Assembly: GCF_022965805.1 (NCBI RefSeq)
Contig: NC_133101.1
Location: forward strand, 4,340,001-4,404,000
Origin: Primulina eburnea
Taxonomy: Eukaryota; Streptophyta; Magnoliopsida; Lamiales; Gesneriaceae
Length of the DNA stretch: 64,000 nucleotides
Reading direction: 5' to 3'
Shown: positions 37,340-50,104 of the stretch, one piece after another
How positions within the stretch are numbered: the first letter of the stretch is position 1
Layout of the letters: every line of letters begins with the position of its first letter
The notes under the pieces: generated by a model
What the model was told of the DNA's origin: nothing
Database searches by the model: none
Seen by the model: only the letters and a program-made list of their open reading frames with translations
Program-made: the position numbers and the translations under genes

Positions 37340-38204
37340 TACAAATTTTGCAGAAAGAACCGATTACGTGGTTTTGGCTTTGGATGCTTAATATTCAACG
37401 TGACCATCCCACTTGTTATGAGAAAAAATATCGACTCCACCTCGCATAATTTTTTATGTCATACTCTACCAGAATTTTCTAATGAACCTCACATGTAAAG
37501 GGACATCGTGTCGTAAGATTGAACAATAATTGCTCCTATATTATAATTTATAGCTCTGGCATACATACAACAAAATTTGAATATATGTATATATATATTT
37601 CAAAATTTGAAAAAAATTCAATTGAAAAGTACTAATTTAGGCTTGATCTTCATCTGTATAAACCAGTTCAAACCATTCATGCATCGATGAGTGATATGAG
37701 TAGTACATGTCAAATTAGTTTGTGTTGAATTTATTCTGATTGGACTTTGTTGGAGTTCGAATGAAGTTTTTATTGATATTTTTATCTTTTTATTGTTACT
37801 TCAATTGCTTGTCTTAATTTTTAATAAATTATATATTAAATTTTAATTGTCTACACACAAGAACCACAACCAAACTCAGTTTTGGGGTAAGCTTGACTCT
37901 TATCTTAATTGTTAGCTATTCATTGACTGTGATCGCGCCTGGATTTTACTAGTGGGTATATGAAAGAGGAAGGTCACCAAAATCGGTATATTGCACCACT
38001 TTTTTTTAAATTATAGCGTGTTGGGTTACAACGATGGTCTCTTTTAGAAGAGGGTTGAACACGTGATGTCTGGATAAATATACAATTTAAAATATTTGAA
38101 TTACATAATTAATATCGATTATAATTTTTTTTTATAACGATATTAGATTTTACAGTTGCATACCATTTCAGACATGCTATTTTCCAAAAGGGTGTGTTTT
38201 CTAT

Positions 38205-38284
<80 letters not shown>

Positions 38285-38465
38285 GTCCTTTGTGAGAAAA
38301 ATAAAAATTTGATATTTCTTTGAAGATTTTTGATAAACAATTTCACTTTTATTTGATCTTCTATACAGTAGAGTAATTTGTTTTTACTAAAAATTATATT
38401 TTTTGGTAATGATATAAGACAAATATATAAAACTGTATAACAGTTCAAATTTCATGTTTTAGTTA
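37340..38465 (+). other. AT-rich intergenic spacer with a long (TA)n tract
   Basis: No gene was found. A (TA)n microsatellite lies at about 38204-38282. A relative of the ~205-bp tandem family lies at about 38340-38465 (TGATCTTCTATACAGTAGAG, AACAGTTCAAATTTCATG). Confidence 0.45.
38204..38282 (+). repeat. (TA)n microsatellite
   Basis: An uninterrupted alternating TA tract of close to 80 bp. Confidence 0.9.
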
Positions 38466-38627
38466 GACAAAAAATTATGTAAGACGGTCTCACATGTCGT
38501 ATTTTATAATACGGATATCTTATTTGGGTCATCCATGAAAAATTATTACTTTTTATTGTGAATATCTGTAAGCTTAATCAGTCTCACAGATAAAAATTCG
38601 TGAGACCGTCTTACAAGAGACCTACTC
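38466..38627 (+). mobile_element. Miniature element, copy i
   Basis: The element runs from GACAAAAAATTATGTAAGACGG to GAGACCTACTC. The flanks TTTTAGTTA and TTTTAATCA are a decayed 9-bp match. It lacks the TATGCTAAGAGTATTAC segment, like copy c. Confidence 0.75.
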
Positions 38628-38991
38628 TTTTAATCATTATTATTTCAACATGAGCAATTATATAATATTCAACAATTCATTTGCATACAAGAAAAACCAA
38701 AAAGTAGCTCAAGTATCACATTGTTATCATCCCAACAAAAGAATAATTATTGTTCCCATATTTTGTTTATTTAAATATTTGAAGAGCATTTTAATAATTT
38801 TAAAAAATAAAAATATTTTAAAAACAAGTAAATTTAACCCATATTAAAATGAAATTTGACGATTCATTAATATGTTATTAAAAAAACAAGATGCCCGATT
38901 GTAGATTATGTCGTTGTAAAAAATAATAATAAAAATAAAATAAGATTATCAAATAATAACTATCTTGTGATTAAATATTTTTCTTAATTTA
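38628..38991 (+). other. AT-rich spacer before the solo LTR
   Basis: Nothing recognised; A-rich DNA. Confidence 0.35.
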
Positions 38992-40316
38992 TGTAATGAT
39001 CCGAATATTTGTTTTGAATGAAATATTAATTAAAACATAATTAATGAGTTGTTAATTAAGTATTATTAAGGAATTGATAATCCGGGATTAAGCTGTTGGT
39101 ATCCACCGAATTTTAAATGGATAACCCGACCTACTTCGGATTACATTATCTCGAGAAATCCAACTAGACCAATGAGATTCTGACACGTGGCAGATAAGAT
39201 TTGTTCGGATTTTCTGAAATAGTGCGGATGCAGCCTGTGAATGGAAGCCGATTCTTTTGTTTCCTTCACCACATTCTTCAGAGAGAGCTCTAGTTGTACC
39301 TTAGGTTTTCTAGCCAATTTCTAGGGCACTTTGGTGTCGGGAAGTTTCGGAGTTAGTGTCGACTCGAGGAGGGCCGGTGAACTGAGATCAAGACATCATC
39401 AGCGGGCTGACGACGGACGCATGTATGATCCTAAATCCTTAGATAGTGATTTAAGGATCATTAGGGAGAACTTGTAGCATGTTTGTTCTGGTTTGATAGT
39501 GATTTCATTATGTTGGTATTGTCTAGGTTCAGAGCTTTCTGTCAGATTGTTTTAGTGAGGTATGTGATGTACTGACTAAGATATCCAAGCGTAGTATACA
39601 CACTTATATGCTGCATATTTATCTGTTGCATGATACATGTTTTACTGCTTTGGCATATTATGCATGACATATCATGTCGAGCCTTATATCTTTTGAGATA
39701 TACCTCGTTTGTTGGGGCCGCTCAGTCCTATTCTGTATTGTGGACGATGGGGCATCGAGAGCTACAGTGTCTGACAGGACCCGCGGGCTCTGATGACCTG
39801 GACATTGCAGGTCCATGTCTTGATGATGAGTGTGGGAGGCAAAACATGTCTAGGACAGATCAGAGACTACACACTCAGGCGCCTCTAGACTGACCATGAG
39901 ATTCTTGACTTGATCCTTGATATCCGAGCATATTGCATTTCGCATGCATCATATCAGTTTGTATACTCTACATTCTCGTATTGGACGATTGTCGCTCACG
40001 TCCTTGTTTTCATCTTGGGCACCCCATTCCACGGGACAGGTCTTAGGTTGGACGGGTCGGACGACCAGGGCAGTGGCTAGAGCAGTTGGGTTTTCGGTGG
40101 TGATCCAGTGAAGGTTTTCTGTGGTTTATCGTTTTCACGTTCAGAATCATGTATTTGTTATGGTTGTATTAATGTTTAAGACTGCTGTTATTGTTTTTTT
40201 TCGTTTGGGTTGTAAAATGATTAAGTATTTGGTTTCCGCTGTTTAATTGTTGGTATTAAGTTTAATATGACATATTTATTAGTCTGTTTAGTAGTGGCTC
40301 GGGTAAGGGCGTTATA
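38992..40316 (+). mobile_element. Solo LTR of an LTR retrotransposon (probably Ty3/gypsy)
   Basis: A 1,325-bp block of clearly higher GC than its surroundings starts TGTAATGATCCG and ends GGGTAAGGGCGTTATA, the expected GTTACA with one change. The flanking pentamers ATTTA (38987-38991) and ATTTC (40317-40321) match at four of five bases, as a 5-bp integrase duplication would. Internal landmarks such as GACGATGGGGCATCGAGAGC, ACAGGACCCGCGGGCTC and CCCATTCCACGGGACAGG are of a kind I associate with long gypsy LTRs in asterids; that is recall, not a search. There is no primer-binding site, polypurine tract or gag-pol next to it, so the internal part was lost by LTR-LTR recombination. Confidence 0.7.
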
Positions 40317-41342
40317 ATTTCAAAATTGATTTTCACATATTTAACTAAATTCATATAATTTTCATATTTCATTTTATTATTATAAAAAAATTATTATAAT
40401 ATATTATGTCATATTTAATTTTATAAAATATCATAATTAAATCGAAATAAAATACAAATATTATATATTAGTACAAATGGCTCAAATCCCTAAACATGGT
40501 CACGTGACCCTGTCCGATGCCTTTAGATTAAGGCTTAGCTGGCATATTCAGCAATGTGGGCTCCACAGATGCATGATTTTGGATTCTTCATGTGTTAAAA
40601 TGGACGGACCAGATTTCACCGACGCTGTAATATTTTCTCATATATTTTATTCCCGCGTTTGAGGGAGCCACTTCAGTCGCTGGATCGAGTGGGTAGTTTT
40701 GTCCACAAAGAGGTCCACACGAGGATAGAATTGTCCTTTCAGATAATTCGAATGATTTGAAATCATGTCATTTAAAATTTGAATAATTTGAAAATTATTA
40801 AACTCTGTTAAAAAAAAAACAATTTTAAATTTAAATGTTTGAATTCAAATTGACACAGGCTCCCCACCATATTTTAGTTATTTATTTACTTATCATGACC
40901 TAGCAAATCTACTAAACTTGAATTGAGTCATCTTTTCATCTTAAACATATAAATTTGTTCGAATTTTCACATAGATTAAGGAAAGCAAAGTTTACGAGCA
41001 AACAATTATATATCAAAATCTCAAAATGACAAAATTACATAATATAAAAAAGCACGTGTTATCAAATTTTAGTAATTGTAATCATACATCTTCCGAATTT
41101 TGGTATTTTCAGTCATTTTTATTTGGAATACTGAAATGAAAGTATACACATGAACGTTCTATAGGGAAATTGACTAAAATCGGCCAAAAACAAAAATAGC
41201 AAACCAAAACTGAAAATTAACAACGTATGTACCAAAATCACAAAAAAACAAATATATCGAACCAAAACCATATGTGTATCTAATGTGGTCACTTATATGA
41301 GTATCGTTGAGGTAGCACGTGTATATTGAATGTAAAATCTTA
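40317..41342 (+). other. Intergenic spacer
   Basis: A short open frame at 40477-40662 (starting MAQIPKHGHVTLSDAFRL) has fairly balanced composition but no recognised domain and no visible splice partners. The rest is AT-rich with nothing identified. Confidence 0.35.
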
Positions 41343-41525
41343 GGCAAAAACTCGTGTGAGACGATCTCACGAGTCGTATTTTGTGAGACGGATCTCTTAT
41401 TTAGGTCATCAATAAAAAAGTATTATTTTTTATGCTAAAAGTATTATTTTTTATTGTAAATATCGATAGAGTTGACCTATCTCATAGATAAAAATTCGTA
41501 ACACCGTCTCACAAGAGATACACTC
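41343..41525 (+). mobile_element. Miniature element, copy j
   Basis: The element runs from GGCAAAAACTCGTGTGAGACG to GAGATACACTC. The flanks AAAATCTTA and CGAATCTTA agree at seven of nine bases. Confidence 0.75.
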
Positions 41526-41674
41526 GAATCTTAATTATCACATCTAATAAATAAACTTCATCCAATCAAATCTCGCATATGTGCATTGAGTCAATAGTTT
41601 TCACGTGTAATGTGGCTTAAAATTAGGAATTAGAAAGACGATTGAAATATTAATATTTTTATTAAATTAATTTA

Positions 41675-41855
41675 GAGTGAGTCTTATTTGATACCGTCTC
41701 ACGGATCTTAATCTGTGAGACGGGTCAACCCTACATATTCACAATAAAAAAGTAATACTATTAGCATAAAAAGTAATATTTTTTCATGGATGATCCAAAT
41801 AAGATATCCGTCTCACAAATACAACTCGTGAGACCGTATCACACAAATTTTTGCC
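41675..41855 (-). mobile_element. Miniature element, copy k
   Basis: Minus-orientation copy from GAGTGAGTCTTATTTGATACCG to AAATTTTTGCC. A perfect 9-bp target duplication ATTAATTTA lies at 41666-41674 and 41856-41864. It is only about 150 bp from copy j in the opposite orientation, so together they form a loose inverted pair. Confidence 0.85.
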
Positions 41856-41864
41856 ATTAATTTA

Positions 41865-44238
41865 AACAAATCATTTGTTCAGAACATGCTTACGCGTCAG
41901 CTTTTAATTATTATATTATTAGAATCAGATCCGCTTAATATTTTTTTTTATTTTAAACAAAATCAACGTTGTCCATCCAATCGAGTGATCGGGCGGAGCT
42001 TTGTCGTTTATATTTTAAAAATATTAGTATAATATTTAATACTCACAAAAAAATAATAATCATAAAAACAAAAACATTATTTACTATCTTAAACATATTT
42101 TATACAAAAATATTCTCTGCAAATTTTTAATAGTTAAAATCTGATTGTCAACCCGTTAAGTAATGTGGACAACTTGAAAATTATTTTGATAAAATGGGGA
42201 AAATCTACTGAACTTAGTGAAAATGTATCCAGAAAAATAAATAAATAAGTACAATGAAATACTACTTTTACAATCTTTTTTAGCTTGGCTTTTCATATTC
42301 AGCTGAAACAGTACAAAATCATATATGTTATATTTGATATTTTAAATTATATTATATTTTACTCAAACAAATCTTGTTTACATGAATTATTAAAAATTAA
42401 ACATATTAAATACTATGTATAGAAAAAACAATAAATAAAAGATAAAACATTCAATTCATATATATTTTTTAAAAAAATATATATCTCAAGAAAGATAAAC
42501 AATCAAAATAATTTATCGTTTATTTTTTAAAAAAAAATGAATTGAATGTTTTGTTTATGATTTATTGTATTTTGTTTATACGTAATGTTTATTGTGCTCA
42601 ATTTTTAATAACTCGTACAAACAGAACTTGTTTAAACAAAATATAGTATAATTTCGAAAACTATTTAACTTAAATTTTTGAAATCATACGACAATTCAAT
42701 CGAGATAAATCGAAATAAACTTTAACTTTCTTCTTTGACGGCATGTTCATGGCTAAAAAAAAGTGATGTCCACATGCAAATTGTCATGGAAACTAATTCA
42801 TTTATGTTTACCGACAGAAAATGTGTCGGCTTTGATAGAAGAAAGCCACCGAACTTAATTAAAATTGTAGAATAATTTGAATAACAAGCAAATCACATTC
42901 TCATTCAATTGCTTGTCTTCACGTCTCTTTCCATTAATGGATTTTTGTTATTATTAAATTAATTTAATTTGATTTTTAAGCATCAAGAATCCAACGAGGA
43001 CGTACGTTATTCGAAAAGGGTCCATTAATTACACACAATGATTATAATTTTGAATTCTGATTTGCAATTGAGATGTTTTGTATGTTACGTATAACATATA
43101 TAATCATAATTTGAATCAATTTAGCTAATTTACGGATCAATTTAATGGTCCAACTCAAATATTTTATGATAAAAGTTTGTCGTTTCACCAAAAAACATAG
43201 CTTGTGGTATGTTTTGTCCAACGTGGACAATTGTTACACTCTTATCTCTCTCGATAATTCCACTACTTGCCATCAACGTCATCGAATCCATGAAATTGAT
43301 TATGATATTAGTTGTAGGGCCTAATGCTCGTCGCTTTACCAAAAATTATTGTCGGTAGTAATTGTACAACTCAAATATTTCAAATTGTACATAGCCGTAG
43401 ATGAGTGGCTCGTAAACGGGTTCACTTAGCTGTAGACAAGTAAACAACAAACTTCGTGGGTTGTCAAATATGTCATGAACAAATGTCGGAAGCACCGAAA
43501 AACACTCTGACGCCTAAGTCAGTACATAATTCACATATATTTTTTGAAAGTTGTAGATCTAAATTAGAAAATGAGAGAATGTACCTTGGATAATGACGAT
43601 GATCTACTGTTTATGGATTTTAAAAGAATGTATAGTGAAATAACAAGAGTTTCAAAGGTCTCGAATTAAGAGATTTCTCCTTTCAAGGGAGTATTAGTGT
43701 CGTTTGGCCTACAATGTGTTGCGATTCACAAATTTTGATTTAGTGCAGATTCAATTTACATCGTGATTTTAAATATGTTATATTATTTTGAAACTTAATT
43801 TTTGTAATCTGCCAAATATCGTGAGGTTTAAAAGTAATGTAAAATATACATTTTAAAAATTCACAATGAATTTATGTTTTTTTTTTCTTGTACACACGGG
43901 AATTTAAGGTTTCAAGAGAAAATTGTTTCTGCTAAACACTCCTAAAGTACACGCGCGATACTTGAAAAGGAAGATTTTAATTTGATTTTTTTTTTTTGTT
44001 CACAAATACAACATTCGAAATAATTTTTATTGATTATAATAATTGCCATTGTTATAAAAACGATCTAAATATCATATTTTAAATATTGTATGATTTACAA
44101 ATATGAATTATATATTATATGACCTATAATTTTTAATAAAATAAAAAACATTCAATCCTGTAATTTTTATTTTAAAAAAAAATCCATACATCATCTTAGC
44201 AATTCTCTTGATCACTATAGAACATGAAAAAAAAAACA
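41865..44238 (+). other. AT-rich spacer with an imperfect foldback and repeat remnants
   Basis: No gene was found. An imperfect foldback lies at about 42340-42665. Fragments of the ~205-bp tandem family lie at about 43140-43400. A stretch of more balanced composition at 43400-43720 (TCGGAAGCACCGAAAAACAC, GGTCTCGAATTAAGAGATTT) looks like transposon-derived DNA but cannot be classed. Confidence 0.45.
42340..42665 (+). repeat. Imperfect long inverted repeat
   Basis: The left arm ends AAAACATTCAATTCAT (near 42462) and the right arm begins ATGAATTGAATGTTTTG (near 42537). Pairing continues outward for about 120 bp with scattered mismatches and small gaps, for example GAATTATTAAAAATTAAACA with TGTGCTCAATTTTTAATAACTC. 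The loop is about 75 bp and AT-rich. This suggests an old MITE or a foldback remnant. Confidence 0.6.
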
Positions 44239-44410
44239 GAGTACGTCTCTTGTGAGACGGTCTCACGAATCTTTATTTGTGAGACGGGTCAACCCTACTT
44301 ATATTCACAATAGTAATACTCTTAGCATAAAAATTAATATTTTTTCATGGATGACCCAAATAAGAGATTCGTTTCACAAAATACGATCCGTGAAACCGTC
44401 TCACACACAA
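44239..44410 (-). mobile_element. Miniature element, copy l
   Basis: Minus-orientation copy from GAGTACGTCTCTTGTGAGACGG, with both GTGAGAC palindromes visible. It lies between two A-rich runs, so the target duplication cannot be read reliably. Confidence 0.75.
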
Positions 44411-45781
44411 AAAAAACATTGACACAACAATCATGACAAATCTTTCCACCAATCATAAAATATATAATTGACAAAAGAATTTAATTAAGAACAAATGGGA
44501 TTTTAAAAGGGAAAAGTCTTTTTGAAAGGAAGTGACTTCAAAGAAGTGTCTATTAAGTAAGGAAACAAAATCAGCTTCTAAAAAATAATCAGATTTTGAT
44601 GTTTCATCTCATCAGAAAGCATTTTTGCTGTTTTGATGTCACTTTAATTAGCTTATATTTCTTCGTTGGATTACACTCAGTTTCTACTCATTGTGTCGTT
44701 TTATATGTTATATATATATGAGACGGATGATCGATAATCAGTTATTTTAAATCGTACGATAATTTTAAACAATCATTTCCGAGGAAGTTTTCGCTCCTCG
44801 ACATACAATGATATTATGGATGAGTGGTGAAAATTATTATATTTAAAAAGGGGTGTTAAATACTTTTATGATGTTACGTTGAGTTTTTGCAATTTCTCAA
44901 AACAACAATTTAAAAATTAATATCAAATTACGTGATCGTAACACTATCCCATCTAGCATGCACGATCGTCACCGCTCTAGGATTAACGTGTTTTTCCTAT
45001 TAGAAATTGTACTGATTTTGTTGGTTTTCTAAAAAAATTATCGCTTTATTCATTTATGATTTGAAATTTGAAAATACTTCGACAAAAAAGTCAAACTTTG
45101 AAAATTTTTAAATTAATTTCCCGATTTGATTTGTAGGACGAAACGGGTAAAATTTTTCTACTGTTCATCGACTATTTTTAAGGTAAAATAAATTTTTTGG
45201 GGTCTCATTTTGGATTTTAATCCACCAATTATTCAAATTTTACTCTTGTTGTAATAAATTAGCAGATTGCTAAATAGCACGATGTTATTTATATTCCCAT
45301 TTATCAAAAAACAAGAATAAATCTATATGTAAATCGGAGTGCATATAACATAACTTGAAATGCAAATGACATTATTAATTTATGTAATGTCCATTTAAAA
45401 AAAGATTTGCATATTTTATAGTTTATCCACAACTCCAAATAAATTTGGAATTGAAAATGTAGTAGTATTATTATTCTATTAAACATTATTACAATTTATC
45501 GACGTAATGTTTAAGTTGTTATATGATAAAAAATGTCATATTTGCATCGCTACTATAAACTGTAATTTTTTGTAAAACGACGAATGTTTGATTTTACATA
45601 ATTTTATACTTTTCAGGTCAAAATATTTTCATTCACGATATTTAATTTTTTTTGAGTAAATTAAATTCTTCTTTTATAAAATAAAATTGTAATATGAAAT
45701 ATAAAAAAATTGTTTAAATTTTTCAAAATGTTTCATAAATATAAACTATTTAAACATGAATCGAGCATGTACTATTTAACA
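44411..45781 (+). other. AT-rich intergenic spacer
   Basis: No gene, RNA or repeat was recognised beyond low-complexity DNA and a TTTTAAATCGTACGATAATT word near 44737 that recalls the ~205-bp tandem family. Confidence 0.4.
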
Positions 45782-45943
45782 ATAACAAAAATTTGTGTAA
45801 GACGGTCTCATGAGTCATATTTTGTGAGACAAATATTTTATTTGGGTCATCCATAAAAAAATATTACTTTTTATTATGGATATCGGTAGAGTTAACCCCT
45901 CTCATAGATAAAGATCCGTAAGATCGTCTCACATAACACATAC
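45782..45943 (+). mobile_element. Miniature element, copy m
   Basis: The element contains AAAAATTTGTGTAAGACGGTCTC at its left and AGATCGTCTCACATAACACATAC at its right. The flanking repeat TATTTAACA is present on both sides (45773-45781 and 45944-45952). Confidence 0.8.
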
Positions 45944-45952
45944 TATTTAACA

Positions 45953-47781
45953 AATTTTAAAACAAAAGAATTCCATTAAATTACCGAATTCCCAAATTTT
46001 CTCACTTTTTCATACCATTTTATTACACAAATAGGCTAAATACCTCATATATCACACACAACTCTCTGGATTTACAAGTGCACCCAAAAAAATCTGATAA
46101 AAAAAAGTCCACCCAAAAAAGGCATGAAAAAAAAAATCAATTTCTTGATTTTCTTTTTTGTTTTTTGAGTAAAAAAAAAGTTTGAATATTTGAAAGTAAG
46201 GTGTCGGGGAGTGACGTGGGACCCGAGTGTAATCAGAGGCGGAGATGGAGGTGAGGTGATGGTATTGAAGAAGACTTAAATATGAAGACAGTGAGGGGAT
46301 AGTAGTGTAAAAGACAGCTAGCAATGAGGCGAGAATTTCACGTGCCATTTTCCTTTTTCTTTTTAGACTTTAATAGCATTTCTCTCACCATTTCTCCTTC
46401 TTCATAAGCAAACTTCACACCCCATTTTCAATCCCATTCTCTCTACTCTTCTCATATATATACATGATATTGTAGACTTCTATAACTCTATTCATGGAGT
46501 AGTTTATTGTGGAGGAATAATAGAGTAGGGGGTTTGGCTTAGAGTTCTCCTTTTTTGTGTTTTTTGTTGGTTGAGTTTGGCTCTGTTTGTGTTGAGTTTT
46601 TGTGAGCTTGGAAGTTGTGCCAGTGGGAAAGAAATCTGCTCATTTCTTGGTCATTGTTCCTAAGCCTTTTTTGGGCGGGAAATTTGGTGGGGTTCAAGCA
46701 CAGGTCTGGCTGGCTCTGCCTTATTTTTACTTTTCTCTCAGTTTTGCTGGAAGAAAATCGATTTTTTCGCCTCTATTTCTTGCTTGGATTTGTGGGTCTC
46801 ATGAGATTTTACAACCAAAATTGAGTAACTGGGGACTTTTTTCCCTTCTAGCATTTGCGTTTCTTCACCCTTTTGAGGGGAAAAAAGGTTCAAACGTGAA
46901 AATAAATCACGGTACAGTGTGATTCTGTTACCTTCGTTTGTTTTTGCTCGTTAAGTAATTTTTCCTCTCTTGCTAGAGAAAGAAGGGAAAGTTGAAGACT
47001 TGAAGCTCGTAATTGTTTGATGAGGAAAAAATTGATATCTTTTCAATTTCTAGCCACCATAATGTGACATTTTCCACACATTTTTCTCCTGTGACTGTTA
47101 CCTATCTTGACATATGTGATATTTCATGTATATTCACACTTAAATCCCTGTAATTTTCCATTTTTGAAGAATTTTTGTTGATGTAGTTTTCTATTTGACA
47201 CTTACTGAAATTTAACCAACCAAACCCCTTCGTTTGAACAGGAAAGTTAGTGTAGTGGGGACTCGAGTTGAATACTTGCAACAATTAAAACTTACTGCAT
47301 TTTAGGATCTCCAGTTCTTGTACTAACAAACCCAAAAACTTCAAGGTTTGTTCCCTAGTTGGCTAGTTGTGGAGTTTAATTGAATTTTTGTGACGGTGTG
47401 GTCTAAATAAGCCTTATATGTTCACATTTACTTCACATATTTACTGCCATTTCATCTCTTTTCTTGTCATCTTGTTCTGCATATCTGTATTTGGCAGAGA
47501 TTTTCAAGATCCCACTCAAATATTAGGCACATACGAGCAAGAATCCATACATGCTCTTAATATACACTTTTACTCCTTTTGGCAAGCATCAATTGACAAG
47601 TAATGTTTCCACACTGCAAAAGGCAGTTCTTGTGGCCCCCTCCTACACCTCATGTGCACGCTAGCATTATTCCCATTTCAAATTCATTCATCCCTTCATA
47701 CATATTAGCAATTGTTTTTCTCCATTTTTTGGTTAATCGTGTCTCTGTTTCTTGTTCAGGTTAAATAACAGATTAGAGGTG
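45953..47781 (+). promoter_or_regulatory. Promoter and 5' leader region of the GATA gene
   Basis: A TATA-like stretch CTCATATATATACATG lies at 46451-46466, with pyrimidine-rich sequence before it (46380-46450), so transcription probably starts near 46480-46500. From there to the ATG is about 1.3 kb of mixed, T-rich sequence. A TTTCTTGTTCAG site at about 47749-47760, just before the start codon, looks like the 3' end of an intron in the 5' UTR; the donor was not located. Open frames at 46602-46922 lack an ATG start and coding character. Confidence 0.4.
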
Positions 47782-49150
47782 ATGGGGCCATTTTTCGTTG
47801 ATGAAATGGACTGTGGAAACTTCTTTGATCAAATGGATGATTTAATTGAGTTTCCTCCCGAAAATGATTGTGCCGGTGGTGACTTAGTTAACTCCGGCAA
47901 CTGCCAAGATATTTCGAGCATGTGGAATGACTTGTTACCGGATTCCAACCCTCTTTTTCCAGGAAGCCAAACAGATTCTGCAGCTGACCTTTCTGCAGAG
48001 CTCTCTGTTCCGGTGAGTATGAATATCTAGAAGAAATGCTGCATATTTCAAACTTTTGGTTGAATTGTTAGACTTCTTGGTATGATGGAGTTTGTTCCGT
48101 GCAACGAACGATGACTGTAGAATATTGTTGGTTGATTGTATTGATTGTACCATATTTGACATGTGGCAATCACATGCCCACCATTATTTAGCTGTTGGTT
48201 TGGTCAGTATACTGTATGGTAATGCCATAAGGTATCTTTGCTTTAAATTCTGAATTGGATTTCAAAATTTATATGTCAGACGTGGTGTGTGTATGGTGGT
48301 CTATTGCATCCACAAGTTATCCTTGGTAATTTAGTTAGAATTCGCATGATAGAGTGAATGTATTTATGTTATTTATCTTGTTAGGTTCTGATTACATTTG
48401 TGCTTTGTTTTATTTTCTCAGTATGAGGATATCATACAGCTAGAATGGCTTTCGACGTTCGTGGAGGATTCATTTTCCGGCAGTGGCATGACCATTGGAA
48501 AAGAGAATTCTGGCATAAACAAAGTGCTACCATCCTCTCACAAACAATTCCAAACCTCAAGCCCAGTTTCGGTGTTAGAGAGCAGCAGCAGTTCCTCTTC
48601 TGTTGGGAAGAATACGCCTCTCAGTGGCTCACAGCGTGCTCGAAGCAAGCGCTCCCGCCCCGCAACTTTCAGTCCCAGATTGCCAATTCATCTCATCTCG
48701 CCCTCAACCTCCGGAGAGGCCCCTCTGCCTTCTGCCCCTCATGGATTATATAGAGATACCGAGAATTTCGCTGAGTCACTCTCGAAACTGAATGGATCCG
48801 AACATAAGAAGAAAAAGAAAATAAAAACATCTTTACCAGTGAATCCGATGGAGTCTACGTATCAGAAAACACCTACACAATCCGTTCGTAAATGCTTGCA
48901 CTGCGAGATAACAAAGACTCCTCAATGGAGAGCTGGCCCAATGGGTCTGAAAACTCTATGCAACGCATGTGGAGTTCGCTTCAAGTCTGGTCGACTGTTC
49001 CCTGAGTACCGTCCCGCTGCCAGCCCGACCTTTGTTCCTGCTCTGCACTCCAACTCCCACAAGAAAGTTATTGAGATGAGGAACAACGTTGGCCTCGAAA
49101 GCATGGGAAAAACATCGAAGACCGAATGCAACCCAAGCACCTCACTCTAG
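47782..49150 (+). CDS. GATA8: GATA-type zinc finger transcription factor, subfamily A (GATA8-like)
   Basis: Two coding exons, 47782-48012 and 48422-49150, join in phase to give 319 aa. The N-terminus has the acidic DCGNFFDQMDDLIEFP motif typical of plant subfamily-A GATA factors, then YEDIIQLEWLSTFVEDSF and the Ser-rich SSPVSVLESSSSSSS. A basic stretch (KKKKKIK) may serve nuclear import. One type-IV finger C-X2-C-X18-C-X2-C spans about residues 235-259 (CLHCEITKTPQWR...LCNACG), followed by VRFKSGRLFPEYRPAASPTF and HSNSHKKVIEMR, which are diagnostic of the subfamily. It binds WGATAR sites in the nucleus. GATA8 (BME3) in Arabidopsis promotes germination after cold stratification; the same role here is inference. 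The ATG is the first in frame after the probable leader intron. Confidence 0.92.
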
Positions 49151-50104
49151 TAGGTGTGATAAATTCAATCAAAGAAAATGGCTCGCTTGGTTACGCTGTT
49201 TTCCTGTTCGTTGGTTCATTGTACAGTAGTTTGTAGCTGCAATGAAAGCTACATACAGATGATGATAATTTTGCTAGTCGAGCGAAGAATCGAGAAGAAA
49301 GTATTTAGGGAGCTTAGACATAAAAAAGAAAGTTAGGACTAGGCGCTGAAGTTGAATCTTGTTTTAGGTCCTTGAAATATGATTAGCTTTTCGGGTCTAA
49401 AGTAGCTCCTCTCTGCCTAATGGGAATTCTTTTTGCAGTTGATTTGTAGTAGGGATTTTCAAATGGTGGTGAGTTTTATTTATTATTACAGTATTATTGG
49501 ACTCATGGATGTATGACATTTCAATGCATGATGTTTGCTAACATAATCTATACTATTATATAATATATCTGTCATCTAGAAGACACCATCTTTAGTTTCT
49601 CAAATTCTTCTTACAGACTTTTTTTTCTAATCAAAATGATGAATATAATTTTATACTGAAACAGGTAATTATATTTAGAAATGGTAATTTTCGTGATCAA
49701 ATCTTGCCCACCAACATTAATGAAGGCTCTAAAATTCAAATGTTTTGTTGGGTCGTACGAGCGAGGGCTTCAATGGATATTGGCTGCACATGCACCTATC
49801 ATTCTATGTCACTATCTTTGTTTTCATTCATATCCAAACAAATAGTTCTGTCATGTCAGATATTTTAATTTCAACTCTACATATTTGTTTGATAGGGTCA
49901 CTGTCTTTGTTTACATGGTCCATCTTTTTTCAAAAATATAGTTTTTGTTTTATTATGATCAAACACCGCAATATTTGAATGAAGTTTTCAATATCACAGC
50001 AAGAATGTTGATGAAATTCATCATCTTGTTTAGTATTACATATACAATTATAAACAATTAATCACATAATTTTTACAACCAATCTGATAAAATGCATGAG
50101 GGGA
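49151..50104 (+). other. Convergent intergenic region between GATA8-like and GNAT genes
   Basis: The 3' UTR of the GATA gene probably reaches about 49500, and the GNAT 3' UTR enters from the right. AT-rich sequence lies between. No other gene was seen, and open frames here lack coding character. Confidence 0.4.

Noticed and set aside
39630..40111. Open frames of 64-87 codons in the GC-richer block
   Set aside because: They lie inside the solo LTR and match its non-coding sequence.
40477..40662. Small protein of 61 codons
   Set aside because: No recognisable domain, no Kozak-like context and no neighbouring exons; not enough to call a gene.
46602..46922. 106-codon frame upstream of the GATA gene
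   Set aside because: It begins at a non-ATG codon and sits in the probable 5' leader; composition is T-rich leader DNA, not coding.
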